41,264 bases of DNA from contig JADFFQ010000038.1 in NCBI GenBank assembly GCA_022568135.1, positions 1 through 41,264 on the forward strand, in the 5' to 3' direction. A model generated the notes under the pieces. The model was not told where the DNA came from. It saw only the letters and a program-made list of their open reading frames with translations, and made no database searches. Positions 25,185 to 33,731 of the stretch are shown here, in pieces. The stretch comes from Planctomycetota bacterium. Its GTDB lineage: Bacteria > Planctomycetota > Phycisphaerae > Phycisphaerales > SM1A02. The position numbers and the translations under genes are program-made. The first letter of the stretch is position 1, and the number at the start of each line of letters is the position of its first letter.

Positions 25185-26267
25185 TTACTGATCGTGTCCG
25201 ACGATGGCCGGAATCTCATGCCCGGCATCTCGAAGTGTCTTTTCCCTACTGGCAAGCTCCAAGTCGTGCTCGACCATCATCCTCGCTATTTCCTGTACCG
25301 TGGTCTTGGGCTTCCATCCCAGCTTGCGTTTCGCCTTTGACGCGTCGCCAACGAGCTGGTCTACCTCGGTCGGCCGGTAGTAGCGCGGATCGATCTCGAT
25401 GAAGTCCTTGGAGTCGAGATCCATGTGGCTAAACGCCATCTCACAGAACTCGCCCACGGAGATCATCCTGCCGGAGGCGATGACATAGTCGTCCGGCTCG
25501 TCTTGGCGAAGCATCATCCACATCGCCTCGACGTAGTCCGGCGCATACCCCCAATCGCGCTTTGCTTCGAGGTTACCCAGGTACAGCTTCTCCTGGAGAC
25601 CAAGCTTGATCCGACCTACCGCCCGCGTGATCTTGCAGGTGACGAACGTCTCACCCCGCCGCGGCGACTCGTGGTTGAAGAGAATGCCGCAGCTGGCGTG
25701 CAGGTCATACGCCTCCCGGTAATTGATTGTGGCATAGTGGGCAAAGACCTTGGCGCAGGCATAGGGTGACCGGGGATAGAACGGTGTCAGCTCCGTCTGC
25801 GGCATCTGCTGCACTTTGCCGAACATTTCCGAGGAGCTGGCCTGGTAATACCGGATCTGCTCGCCAGTGTGCTGCTGGTACTCCCGCACCGCCTCCAGCA
25901 ACCTGATTGTTCCCATCGCGTCGATGTCAACGGTGTAGATCGGCTGGTCGAAGCTGACGCGAACGTGACTCTGTGCCCCAAGGTGGTAGACCTCCCGGGG
26001 CCTGACCTTGCGCAGTGTCGCGGCCAGCGAACTGGCATCCGACAGATCACCGTAATGCAGCAAGAGGCTGGTGCCCCTGACGTGCGGATCTCGGTAGATG
26101 TGGTCGATCCGATCTGTGTTGAAGCTCGCTGAGCGGCGGATGATTCCGTGAACCTCGTATCCCTTTTCCAGGAGCAGCTCTGCCAGATAGCTGCCATCCT
26201 GGCCCGTGATTCCCGTAATCAGGGCGCGTGTACGTTGCTTTCGGCCATAACATCCTCCGCGATCCAT
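25185..26267 (-). CDS. gmd: GDP-mannose 4,6-dehydratase
   Basis: Converts GDP-D-mannose to GDP-4-keto-6-deoxymannose, the precursor of fucose, rhamnose and related 6-deoxy sugars. It is an extended short-chain dehydrogenase: [10 protein letters not shown] (NADP loop), S-S-S-E-M-F-G and [10 protein letters not shown] (Ser, Glu, Tyr and Lys of the active site), and N-H-E-S-P-R-R-G. The 5' end is odd. A strong GGAGGA stands before ATG 26248, but that ATG is one base out of frame. One more A in the run at about 26238-26240 would give the start [13 protein letters not shown]. As written, the in-frame start is ATG 26267 with a poor ribosome-binding site. The protein body is complete. Confidence 0.88.
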   Translation of the reverse strand: MDRGGCYGRKQRTRALITGITGQDGSYLAELLLEKGYEVHGIIRRSASFNTDRIDHIYRDPHVRGTSLLLHYGDLSDASSLAATLRKVRPREVYHLGAQSHVRVSFDQPIYTVDIDAMGTIRLLEAVREYQQHTGEQIRYYQASSSEMFGKVQQMPQTELTPFYPRSPYACAKVFAHYATINYREAYDLHASCGILFNHESPRRGETFVTCKITRAVGRIKLGLQEKLYLGNLEAKRDWGYAPDYVEAMWMMLRQDEPDDYVIASGRMISVGEFCEMAFSHMDLDSKDFIEIDPRYYRPTEVDQLVGDASKAKRKLGWKPKTTVQEIARMMVEHDLELASREKTLRDAGHEIPAIVGHDQ

Positions 26268-26401
26268 CGGCGGTCCAGAGCCAAATCGCACCACTTTGGC
26301 CTCTGCCCGCCTGGAACGGCTCGGGAGTGTGGAGCAAATCGCTAGACTGCCATGCCGTCACGCCCTGTTGGTGCAATCACCGCTGCGGAAGCATCGACCT
26401 C

Positions 26402-27364
26402 ATGTTGACTGATCTCACGGCCACCCGGATCGTCGTCACCGGCGGAGCCGGCTTCCTCGGCCGCGCTGTTTGCCGCAAGCTCCAAGAGCGGGGCTGCCGC
26501 GACATCCAGGTGCCACGCCGTGACGAGTACGATCTGACCTGCGAGGACGGCGTGAAGCGCCTCTACGCCGACACCCGGCCCAACGTCGTGCTTCACCTTG
26601 CCGCTGAAGTCGGCGGCATCGGCGCCAACATGGACAATCCCGGCCGCTTCTTCTACGCCAACATGTCGATGGCCCTTCACCTCATCGAACACGCTCGAAT
26701 CAACGAGATCGACAAGTTCGTGCAGGTAGGCACTGTCTGCGCTTACCCCAAGCACACCACAGTTCCCTTCCGGGAAGACGACCTTTGGAACGGTTACCCC
26801 GAAGAGACGAACGCGCCGTATGGCGTCGCCAAGAAAGCCGCTCTCGTCATGCTTGACGGGTACCACCGCCAGTACGGGCTTCGCAGCGCCTACGTCCTGC
26901 CGGTCAACCTCTACGGCCCCGGCGACAACTTCGACCTTCACACCTCACACGTGATCCCGGCTCTCATCCGCAAATGCGTGGAGGCCGTCGACCGCGGCGA
27001 CGACGTCGTCGAGTGCTGGGGCACCGGCACGGCCAGCCGTGAGTTTCTCTTCGTAGACGACGCCGCCGAAGGCATCATCCGTGCGGCTGAACGCATGAAC
27101 GAACCGATCCCTATCAATCTCGGGACTGGCAAAGAGATCTCCATCAGGGACCTTGCTGCCCGAATCGCCCGGCTCACCGGCTTTGACGGCGAACTGCGAT
27201 GGGACGCCGGCAAGCCCGACGGCCAGCCCCGGCGATGCCTCGACAGCCAGCGGGCAGCGGAACTGCTCAACTGGCACGCCAACGTCGATTTCGACGAAGG
27301 CCTGCGTCGCACTATCCAATGGTACCGATCGAGCCGAGCGAAAGCCGCGGTGTCAAGTCAATAG
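26402..27364 (+). CDS. fcl: GDP-L-fucose synthase-like epimerase/reductase
   Basis: NADPH-dependent enzyme that epimerises and reduces GDP-4-keto-6-deoxymannose to GDP-fucose, or a close relative. It is divergently transcribed from gmd, which makes the substrate. The cofactor loop is G-G-A-G-F-L-G near residue 14; the Y-x-x-x-K pair is in [17 protein letters not shown] and [11 protein letters not shown] are family hallmarks. The usual S-S-C-I-Y-P-K reads G-T-V-C-A-Y-P-K, so a Ser thought to be catalytic is replaced by Thr/Val nearby; the exact sugar product is therefore less sure. ATG 26402 starts the conserved sequence, although the frame is open farther upstream. Confidence 0.85.
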   Translation: MLTDLTATRIVVTGGAGFLGRAVCRKLQERGCRDIQVPRRDEYDLTCEDGVKRLYADTRPNVVLHLAAEVGGIGANMDNPGRFFYANMSMALHLIEHARINEIDKFVQVGTVCAYPKHTTVPFREDDLWNGYPEETNAPYGVAKKAALVMLDGYHRQYGLRSAYVLPVNLYGPGDNFDLHTSHVIPALIRKCVEAVDRGDDVVECWGTGTASREFLFVDDAAEGIIRAAERMNEPIPINLGTGKEISIRDLAARIARLTGFDGELRWDAGKPDGQPRRCLDSQRAAELLNWHANVDFDEGLRRTIQWYRSSRAKAAVSSQ

Positions 27365-27571
27365 CCCTCACGACGAAGGCCGCTGGTTGATTCTTCGACC
27401 CGACTGGTCCGGACCAGGGGTTGATACGATGCGTCGGCGGCAGCCGTGGGGCAAGTCCTGAGCATTGCCAGGGACCGGATCACCGTACACGCTTCCATCC
27501 GGCTGCGGCGTTTGAGCACCCCTCCCGGGCGCCATTGGCTCCGCGGATCGTCCACGATCACGGCCAAGAAC

Positions 27572-28044
27572 ATGTCTTCCGAGCTTGCGCGAGCAATTGG
27601 CCAGATCCCCTGCGGCCTCTTTGTCCTGACCGCCGCCTACGACGGAGCCCAAAGCGGCGTGCTGGCCAAATGGGTTCAGCAATGTTCAGCCAAGCCACCG
27701 ATGCTGATGGTCGCTCTGGCCAACGACCTTCCGATCGCCACGCTGATTCGAGACAGTCGCAACTTTGCCCTCTCTCAGATCAGCGCTGACGACCGGTTTC
27801 TGCAAAGGAGTTCGCGTCCACCCCCGATCAGGGCGAGGATCCGTTCGTGACGCTGACCACCACCGCCGTCCCCAGCGGATCGCCGATCGTCCAGCGGGCG
27901 CTGAGCTATCTTGACTGTGAGCTCATCCGGCATATTGACCTTGAATCCGACTAGGGTTTGCACGTCGGTCGCGTACGTCACGGCGGGATGTTGAACAGCG
28001 GCACACCCCTCGTGCTTCTCCCCGAAGATGACTTGCTCGCCTGA
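27572..28044 (+). pseudogene. Decayed flavin reductase family gene
   Basis: The first 78 codons from ATG 27572 read like the FMN-binding flavin reductase domain (I-P-C-G-L-F-V-L-T-A, then A-N-D-L-P-I-A-T-L-I-R-D-S). At about 27805 the frame shifts: one extra A in the AAA run would continue as L-Q-K-E-F-A-S-T-P-D-Q-G-E-D-P-F-V. The second frame then runs into TAG at 27952, before G-L-H-V-G-R-V and the end at TGA 28042. Two separate lesions argue for a real pseudogene rather than a single sequencing slip. The product would have reduced or bound flavin; it has no clear link with its neighbours. Confidence 0.75.
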
Positions 28045-28059
28045 ATTGATTGCTGGCGC

Positions 28060-29172
28060 CTACGCCTCCAGCAGCGAAAGCGCCTTTTGAATCATCGCGC
28101 GATCGAAGTTGTCCTCGCTGAAACGTTCAGCGTTGCGCCGACACGCCGCCGGATCAATCTCCATCCGATCCAGGGCCGCGACCGCATCAATCAGGGCCTC
28201 AACCGTCTGCTCACCAAAGAACACGCCGGTCGATGGCGTGACCGATTCCAGTGCCCCACCGGCGGCGTAGGCGATGACCGGGCACCCAGTCGCCTGGGCT
28301 TCCACCGCGGTGAGCCCGAAATCTTCGGCCTGGCAAAACACCAGCGCTCTTGCCCGCCGGTACACATCACGCAGCGTACTGTCGTCAACCCGCCCGAGCA
28401 TTTCGACGGTTGGCCCTGCTAGAGCGCGGAGCGCCTCGAACTGCGAGCCGTGGCCGGCAATTTTGAGCTTGATCCCGGTTCGGTTCGCCGCCTGGATCGC
28501 AAGTTCGGTCCGCTTGTACGGCTCCAGCGCCGCCACCACCGCCAACCAGTCCTCACGAGCAACACTCGGATCAGTCGTGAACCATCTCGTCCGCACCGGC
28601 GGATAGACAACCTCGGCCTCGCAGCCGTAGCAGAGGCTCACACGCCTCGCGGTGTGGATGCTGTTGGCGAGAAACTTGGTGACGCGATCGGATGATGCGC
28701 GGTCCCAGCGCTGGAACGGCCGACGGACGGCGCGCAGACCCAACGATCGCAACCGTCCGCCGGAGCCGACGGCATACGCAGCGGCTTGACCCCAGACATA
28801 ACGAGCCGGGGAATGGCAATAGCACAAATGAGGCGTGCCCGGCGGCGGCTTGATCGACTTCATCACCGCTGAGCTTGTCGAGATCAACAGATCACACGGA
28901 CCGACATTGAGCCGGCCAACCGCCCACGGCATCAACGGCAAGTAGTATCGCCGCCACTGCCCCGCCGCGCCCGGAAACCGCTGTAGTGGCGAGGTGACAA
29001 CGCGGCACGCCGAGATCGCCTCCGTCAGCGGTCGGCCGTCGTTGACCAGGGTGTACAAGTCGGTGGGACCAAAGAGACGGGCCAAGCGATCCAGCACCCA
29101 TTCCCCGCCCCGCAGCCCCACCAGCCAATCGTGGGCCAATGCAATCCTGTGGTTCCCGATTTCGCCTTTCAT
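28060..29172 (-). CDS. GT4 family glycosyltransferase
   Basis: A 370-residue retaining GT-B-fold glycosyltransferase close to the WbaZ-like mannosyltransferase branch. N-terminal features: I-A-L-A-H-D-W-L-V-G-L-R-G-G-E (nucleotide-free domain), C-Y-C-H-S-P-A-R-Y-V-W. C-terminal: W-L-A-V-V-A-A-L-E-P-Y-K-R-T-E-L-A-I, then F-C-Q-A-E-D-F-G-L-T-A-V-E-A-Q-A-T-G, which holds the E-x7-E donor-binding motif. The frame is open a further 125 codons upstream, across the tRNA-Leu gene, and that extension has no protein-like features, so Met at 29172 is used. It is separate from the main cluster and has an isolated position; GDP-mannose as donor would fit but is unproven. Confidence 0.86.
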   Translation of the reverse strand: MKGEIGNHRIALAHDWLVGLRGGEWVLDRLARLFGPTDLYTLVNDGRPLTEAISACRVVTSPLQRFPGAAGQWRRYYLPLMPWAVGRLNVGPCDLLISTSSAVMKSIKPPPGTPHLCYCHSPARYVWGQAAAYAVGSGGRLRSLGLRAVRRPFQRWDRASSDRVTKFLANSIHTARRVSLCYGCEAEVVYPPVRTRWFTTDPSVAREDWLAVVAALEPYKRTELAIQAANRTGIKLKIAGHGSQFEALRALAGPTVEMLGRVDDSTLRDVYRRARALVFCQAEDFGLTAVEAQATGCPVIAYAAGGALESVTPSTGVFFGEQTVEALIDAVAALDRMEIDPAACRRNAERFSEDNFDRAMIQKALSLLEA

Positions 29173-29289
29173 CGGCCGATGACAAACCCCAAATCGACCA
29201 CCACCAACGCCGCGATCGCGCCCCATCCGGCGAACCGACTCGGCCTGGATTACCTCACCGAGACGGCAAAGCTCTGGCATCGCGGTCGA

Positions 29290-29375
29290 TGGGCCTGGAG
29301 GGACTCGAACCCTCACGCCCCTTGCGGGGCCGCGGATTTTAAGTCCACTGCGTCTGCCGATTCCGCCACAGGCCC
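29290..29375 (-). tRNA. tRNA-Leu (anticodon UAA)
   Basis: An 86-base cloverleaf reads on the minus strand: acceptor GGGCCTG pairs with CAGGCCC plus discriminator A, the anticodon stem GTGGA/TCCGC encloses loop CTTAAAA (anticodon TAA), a long variable arm GGCCCCGCAAGGGGC marks a class II tRNA, and the T arm has the TTCGAGT loop. CCA is not encoded. Confidence 0.95.
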
Positions 29376-29389
29376 GTGTGACGGCAAGC

Positions 29390-29395
29390 ATTGTA
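29390..29395 (-). promoter_or_regulatory. Likely -10 box of the tRNA-Leu promoter
   Basis: TACAAT on the minus strand, about 15 bases upstream of the tRNA 5' end, which suits a short leader. No convincing -35 box was found at 16-18 bases. Confidence 0.4.
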
Positions 29396-29694
29396 GACGC
29401 CCTTGCATTCCCGCTGGTTCTCACCGCGGTGATCTTCGCCCCAAACAGTCCGCCAGCGGATTCGCCGCGACGCTCGACCAACCTCCTGACAAGGCCGATC
29501 GGCGCGGGAGGCGAGGAATCGTCTGATATTCGTAGCATTGCATACAAGTATCAGGCGACGCAGCCACAGGCTTTCACGATGACGCTGAGGCGCCAATTCG
29601 TCCATATAACCTGTATTTGCAAGGTTTGATGTGGTTCTGGATCACCTGTTCGGCACCTGGCGTTCAAGCGATCCGGCCAGAAATCCGATGATGC
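29396..29694. other. Intergenic stretch, no gene seen
   Basis: This lies between the tRNA and the mntR promoter. The open frames here have no recognisable sequence and no clear start signals. I see no hairpin or repeat that would mark a riboswitch or terminator. Confidence 0.5.
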
Positions 29695-29722
29695 TTGACG
29701 AGGCTGTAGCGAGTGCTACAAT
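29695..29722 (+). promoter_or_regulatory. mntR promoter with overlapping palindromic operator
   Basis: TTGACG (29695-29700) and TACAAT (29717-29722) are 16 bases apart, close to the sigma-70-type consensus. The palindrome TGTAGC-GAGT-GCTACA (29705-29720) covers the spacer and most of the -10 box. A repressor bound here would block RNA polymerase, so self-control by the encoded MntR-like protein is likely. Transcription would begin near 29729. Confidence 0.65.
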
Positions 29723-29751
29723 TCGCCCGTCCATGGTTCGGATCGCTGGGC

Positions 29752-30216
29752 ATGACGCAACGTCGCTGGCTCCATCATCGACTGCCACGGGCTGTCCCGA
29801 CCTTCCGAAAGGTCCGGGCCGACCATGCCATGGAGACGGCCCAGGACTACGTCGAAGCGGTCTCGGACATCGTGCATCGCCGCGGCGAGTGTCGCGTGAA
29901 GGATCTCACCCAGCACATGGGCGTCTCGCACGTCACGGTCAGCCGAATCGTCGCCCGGCTACTCCAGGAGCAGCTTGTGGAGACCGAGCCGTACCGTCCG
30001 ATCCGGCTTACCGCCCAAGGGGAGCGGCTCGCCGCGGAGAGTCGCCGGCGTCACGAGATCGTCTTCAGCTTCCTGGTCGCGCTGGGCGTGCCCGAGCCCG
30101 ACGCCGGTCCCGATGCCGAGGGCATCGAGCATCACGTCGGAGAGGTCACCTTGCAGCACATGCAGTCATTCGCCGAGAGGCATACGGCCGAGACGGGCGG
30201 ACTTGATTTGGAGTGA
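29752..30216 (+). CDS. mntR: MntR-like DtxR-family metalloregulator
   Basis: A 154-residue metal-dependent repressor of the DtxR/MntR family, known for sensing Mn(II) or Fe(II). The winged-helix DNA-binding part is R-V-K-D-L-T-Q-H-M-G-V-S-H-V-T-V-S-R-I-V-A-R-L. Candidate metal ligands match the MntR pattern: Asp and Glu in Q-D-Y-V-E before the helix-turn-helix, the His of R-R-R-H-E-I-V, and Glu/Glu/His in A-E-G-I-E-H-H. The short form lacks the SH3-like C-terminal domain of DtxR. ATG 29752 lies just after the probable transcription start. It leads the metal-redox genes and its stop is only eight bases from the oxidase start, so it probably controls them. Confidence 0.85.
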   Translation: MTQRRWLHHRLPRAVPTFRKVRADHAMETAQDYVEAVSDIVHRRGECRVKDLTQHMGVSHVTVSRIVARLLQEQLVETEPYRPIRLTAQGERLAAESRRRHEIVFSFLVALGVPEPDAGPDAEGIEHHVGEVTLQHMQSFAERHTAETGGLDLE

Positions 30217-30223
30217 CGGACCG

Positions 30224-31912
30224 ATGAAGGACGACGGCGTGGTCAAACAAAGCAACAAACCGCGGCCCGGCCGAGCAAGCCGCCGCGCGTTCCTGGCCGC
30301 CAGCGGCGCCGCCAGCCTGGGCGCGGCCTGGGCGGCACCGGCCATCCTCGGACAAACCAACGGACCAGCGCGCGCTAAGGACTTTCCGGGAATCGCCCCC
30401 GGTCATCCCCGCGCCCACCGCATGGGCGGCCTGGGCACCGTCGGCGAGGTGCGTAGCGACGAGTACTTCGATCCGATCGCCTATCTCACCAACTACAACA
30501 AAGCTACGTTGGCGGGCAAGGTTCCATCGCGGCAACGCTGGGCTGCAAACACGTTCTATCGCGAAACCCGACGACCAGATGGCACACGACTGCGCGAATA
30601 CCAGTTCGTAGCCGTGGACCGCGAGATCGAGATCGCCCCGGGCGTTTACTTCCCCGCCTGGACCTTCAATGGGCAGGTACCAGGACCCACCATCCGGGCC
30701 ACCGAGGGGGATCTGGTTCGTATTCGATTCATCAACGCCGCCTCACATCCCCACACCATGCACTTCCACGGCTGGCACCGGCACGAAATGGACGGCACGT
30801 TCCCCGACCAGTACGTGCAGCCCGGTGAGGAATTCATTTACGAGTTTGAGGCCGATCCGGTGGGCCTGCATCTCTACCACTGCCATCTGGTGCCGCTCAA
30901 GCGGCACATTCATAAAGGGATGTACGGCGCCTTCATCGTCGATCCAGACCCCAACCGCTACGAGGGGGCGCTGCGGGAGGTGGCCAAGACCCGCAACCCC
31001 GACTTCCCGGAAAACCGGGAGGTCCGCGAACTCGTCATGGTCATGAACGGCTTCGACACCAACTTCGACGGCGAAAACGAGGTCTACGCGGTCAACTCGG
31101 TGGCCTTCCACTACATGCGGCATCCAATTCCGGTGCGTGTCGGTCAGCTCGTGCGGGTGTACCTGGTCAACATCACCGAATTTGATCCGATCAATTCGTT
31201 TCACCTGCACGCCGGCTTCTTCGATGTGTTTCGCACGGGCACCAAGCTCCAAACCAGCGAGCACACCGACACAGTGATGATGTGCCAAGGGGAGCGTGCG
31301 ATCCTGGAGTTCCGCCCCCGTTGGCCGGGACGGTACATGTTCCACGCTCACCAGAGTGAGTTCGCGGAGCTGGGGTGGATGGGACTTTTCGCGGCGCAGG
31401 ACGCTCAGCCGCAGCTTGCCCGAGGACTCGATCAGGCCTCAGCCCCCGACTTTGCCCTCGTCGATCAACATGACCGCATGGTCCAGCTGTCTGACTACCG
31501 AGACCAGGCGCACCTGGTACTGGTCTTCCACCTGGGCGTGGTCTGTTCATTCTGCCGAGACCAGCTTGCGTTGCTCGAACAGGACGCCGCGACCATCCGC
31601 GGGCTGGGCGCAGAAATCCTGGCGGTCAGTTCCGATCGACCTTCCGTCAACCGGGCCAACGTCTCGGCCCGTCGTGAACGACCGTTCCCGCTTCTTGCCG
31701 ACCCGGACCGTGCCGTGGCGGCGCGCTACGGCACGTATCTGGCCTCGACCGGCCAAGAGCTACACGGCACGTTTCTCATCGACAAGCACGGCCGAATTCG
31801 CTGGAAATACCTGGGGGACCAGCCGCTGATGGACCATAGCGCGCTGCTGGCGGCTCTACGAGAAATCAACCACGGCGCCAAGCCGTCATTGATCAGCCAC
31901 GGTCCCGGGTGA
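30224..31912 (+). CDS. Tat-exported two-domain multicopper oxidase fused to a peroxiredoxin domain
   Basis: A 562-residue exported oxidase. The Tat signal has R-R at residues 20-21 (A-S-R-R-A-F-L) followed by a hydrophobic stretch to about 40. The two cupredoxin domains carry four His-X-His pairs: H180/H182, H219/H221 (with Cys220), H327/H329 and H374/H376, enough for a trinuclear copper centre as in small two-domain laccases. C220 with downstream His and Met (H-I-H-K-G-M) would give the type 1 copper. After residue 407 comes an AhpC/TSA-like domain with C-S-F-C (Cys441, Cys444). Substrate could be a metal (Mn or Fe) or an organic compound; the fusion suggests coping with peroxide. ATG 30224 follows the mntR stop by eight bases. 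Confidence 0.85.
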   Translation: MKDDGVVKQSNKPRPGRASRRAFLAASGAASLGAAWAAPAILGQTNGPARAKDFPGIAPGHPRAHRMGGLGTVGEVRSDEYFDPIAYLTNYNKATLAGKVPSRQRWAANTFYRETRRPDGTRLREYQFVAVDREIEIAPGVYFPAWTFNGQVPGPTIRATEGDLVRIRFINAASHPHTMHFHGWHRHEMDGTFPDQYVQPGEEFIYEFEADPVGLHLYHCHLVPLKRHIHKGMYGAFIVDPDPNRYEGALREVAKTRNPDFPENREVRELVMVMNGFDTNFDGENEVYAVNSVAFHYMRHPIPVRVGQLVRVYLVNITEFDPINSFHLHAGFFDVFRTGTKLQTSEHTDTVMMCQGERAILEFRPRWPGRYMFHAHQSEFAELGWMGLFAAQDAQPQLARGLDQASAPDFALVDQHDRMVQLSDYRDQAHLVLVFHLGVVCSFCRDQLALLEQDAATIRGLGAEILAVSSDRPSVNRANVSARRERPFPLLADPDRAVAARYGTYLASTGQELHGTFLIDKHGRIRWKYLGDQPLMDHSALLAALREINHGAKPSLISHGPG

Positions 31913-31918
31913 GCGCAC

Positions 31919-33229
31919 ATGACCACGCCCCAGCAGACAGACCACCAACGTCGGGGAAACCCGAGCACCTCGCGAGGATGGGCCGCCACCGGGCTTCTCG
32001 CCGTGGCTCCGCTTGGACTACTCGGCCTCGTGCTGTGGGGGATCGCGGTCCTCAAGCCGCTGGACCGTGTGCGCGGGGAGGACTTTCCGCCCGTGGAAGA
32101 GCTCACCGTGATTCGCACCGTGCTCCCGGAGCCCGGCCTCATCGAGCTGCATCTGGTCAATGGCGGTCCGGACCCCGTCACCGTGGCCCAGGTGTTGGTG
32201 GACGAAGCCTACTGGTCCTTTTGGATGGACGCCGGCCACGGCCTGACCAACGATCCCGCCCTGGAGGAACTCCGGCCCGACGAGCGGGCAGGTGAGCTTG
32301 AGCGCCGCCGCACCATTGCCCGGCTCGGACGAGCGGTCATCTGGTTGGAGTACCCCTGGGTTCATGGCGAAGCGCACGAAGTCGTGCTGATCTCCAAGAC
32401 CGGCGTCACCTTCGGCACCACCATCGAGGTTGCTGTCGTTTCACCGACGCCGACAGCCGGCTATTTCGGGCTCTTTGCTCTGCTGGGCGTACTGGTGGGG
32501 TTGATCCCGGTGTATCTCGGACTGATGTGGTATCCGCTCATTCGCAGGCTCGGCGGGCGCACCATCAACGTGTTGTTGTGCTTTACCGTTGGTCTGCTGG
32601 TATTTCTCGCCATCGATGCGGTGGTTGAGGCGCTGGAAGCATCCGCACAGCTTCCGGAGGTCTACCAAGGTCCGGCCCTGATCGTGCTGGGCCTCGTCGG
32701 AACGATGTTGTTGCTGCTTGCCGCCGGCGGCTGGATGCAGGAGAGAGCCACTCGCCGCGGGCCTGGATTTGAGAGCCTCGGTTTGGCCTACTTCATCGCG
32801 CTGGGCATCGGTCTGCACAACCTGGGCGAGGGTCTCGCCATTGGCGCGGCGTTCAACCTCGGCGCCCTTTCACTGGGAACAATGCTCATCGTCGGCTTCA
32901 CGCTGCACAACATCACCGAAGGGTTGGCCATCGTGTCACCTCTGGCTCGGGTGGGAGTGCGCCTGACGCACCTGGGGTGGCTCGGCCTGCTCGCCGGGGG
33001 GCCGACGATCGTGGGCGGATGGGTCGGTGCGTTCGCCTATTCGCCGTTGTGGTCGGTTCTGTTTCTCGCGATCGGCGCCGGGGCCATCCTGCAGGTTGTG
33101 TACGAGATCTTCCGTCAAATGGCGGCGGGTGAGGCCGTCACTCGCGTGCTCAGGCCGTTGCCGAACCTCGGCGGTTTGGCGGCCGGCTTTGGGCTGATGT
33201 ACGCCACCAGCCTGCTGGTGGCAATGTAG
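31919..33229 (+). CDS. ZIP family metal transporter with an N-terminal extracytoplasmic domain
   Basis: A 436-residue membrane protein. Residues 22-45 form one membrane helix, followed by an extracytoplasmic domain of about 130 residues without a known match. From about 182 come eight hydrophobic segments of the ZIP fold, with the paired metal-binding helices H-N-L-G-E-G (His300, Glu304) and H-N-I-T-E-G (His330, Glu334). ZIP proteins usually bring Zn, Fe or Mn into the cytoplasm. ATG 31919 is six bases after the oxidase stop, so they are co-transcribed. The extra domain, next to a periplasmic oxidase and a cupredoxin, could capture metal or dock a partner; that is inference. Confidence 0.85.
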   Translation: MTTPQQTDHQRRGNPSTSRGWAATGLLAVAPLGLLGLVLWGIAVLKPLDRVRGEDFPPVEELTVIRTVLPEPGLIELHLVNGGPDPVTVAQVLVDEAYWSFWMDAGHGLTNDPALEELRPDERAGELERRRTIARLGRAVIWLEYPWVHGEAHEVVLISKTGVTFGTTIEVAVVSPTPTAGYFGLFALLGVLVGLIPVYLGLMWYPLIRRLGGRTINVLLCFTVGLLVFLAIDAVVEALEASAQLPEVYQGPALIVLGLVGTMLLLLAAGGWMQERATRRGPGFESLGLAYFIALGIGLHNLGEGLAIGAAFNLGALSLGTMLIVGFTLHNITEGLAIVSPLARVGVRLTHLGWLGLLAGGPTIVGGWVGAFAYSPLWSVLFLAIGAGAILQVVYEIFRQMAAGEAVTRVLRPLPNLGGLAAGFGLMYATSLLVAM

Positions 33230-33283
33230 ATGGAGTCCCGATTCCATCGGAATGTAGCACATGTATTCACCGGAGACTGATCG

Positions 33284-33709
33284 ATGACGATGCGGCAAAG
33301 ACGAAGCGTGGCCGGGGTGTCCCTGCTGGTCGGGCTGGGGCTTGTCATCCTGATGGGGAGCGCACTGATGGGTCGTACCCCCGGCGCGCAGGGGGCGATC
33401 CGTATCGAGCTGGTCGCTCAGCAGATGACATTCCGCCGAGCGGATCCTGCCAACCCGTCGCGGTGGCTCGACAACCCCACCCTGACGGTCCGCGCCGGGG
33501 AGGTGGTCGAACTCGTGCTGCGCAACCGCGACGCAGGGATGAAGCACGACCTGACCATCGCAGAGTTGGGCCTCAAAACACGCGTGGCCTACTTCGGCGA
33601 CACCGTCGTCTTGCGATTCACCGCGCCGCAGCCGGGCACGTATATCTACCTCTGCTCGATTCACCCGCGGCTCATGCGCGGCCGATTGATCGTCGAACCC
33701 CGCTCATGA
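33284..33709 (+). CDS. Exported cupredoxin
   Basis: A 141-residue small blue-copper-like protein. The N-terminal region is a signal peptide or single anchor (about 8-30, hydrophobic after a R-R-R start). The copper-site residues are all present: His88 (G-M-K-H-D-L), Cys124, His127 and Met131 (C-S-I-H-P-R-L-M). This order fits type 1 electron-carrying cupredoxins. As the third gene of the metal-redox run it could pass electrons between the outer-membrane cytochrome and the multicopper oxidase or a terminal oxidase. The 54-base gap before it holds a short inverted sequence around 33231-33250, possibly a weak processing or attenuating hairpin. Confidence 0.82.
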   Translation: MTMRQRRSVAGVSLLVGLGLVILMGSALMGRTPGAQGAIRIELVAQQMTFRRADPANPSRWLDNPTLTVRAGEVVELVLRNRDAGMKHDLTIAELGLKTRVAYFGDTVVLRFTAPQPGTYIYLCSIHPRLMRGRLIVEPRS

Positions 33710-33731
33710 GCAATGTACCATGGAGGCAGAC

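Noticed and set aside
29173-29547. Extension of the GT4 frame across the tRNA-Leu gene.
   Set aside because: It runs antisense-free through a structural RNA on the same strand, has no conserved sequence, and the true start motif begins at 29172.
29396-29694. Manganese riboswitch upstream of mntR.
   Set aside because: I could not find the conserved yybP-ykoY loops, and the promoter lies downstream of this stretch.
29975-30223. Longer start for the multicopper oxidase within mntR.
   Set aside because: It overlaps mntR in another frame and would put the Tat signal far inside the protein.
33231-33255. Terminator between ZIP and cupredoxin genes.
   Set aside because: The inverted sequence is short and lacks a T tract, and the genes look co-directional and linked.
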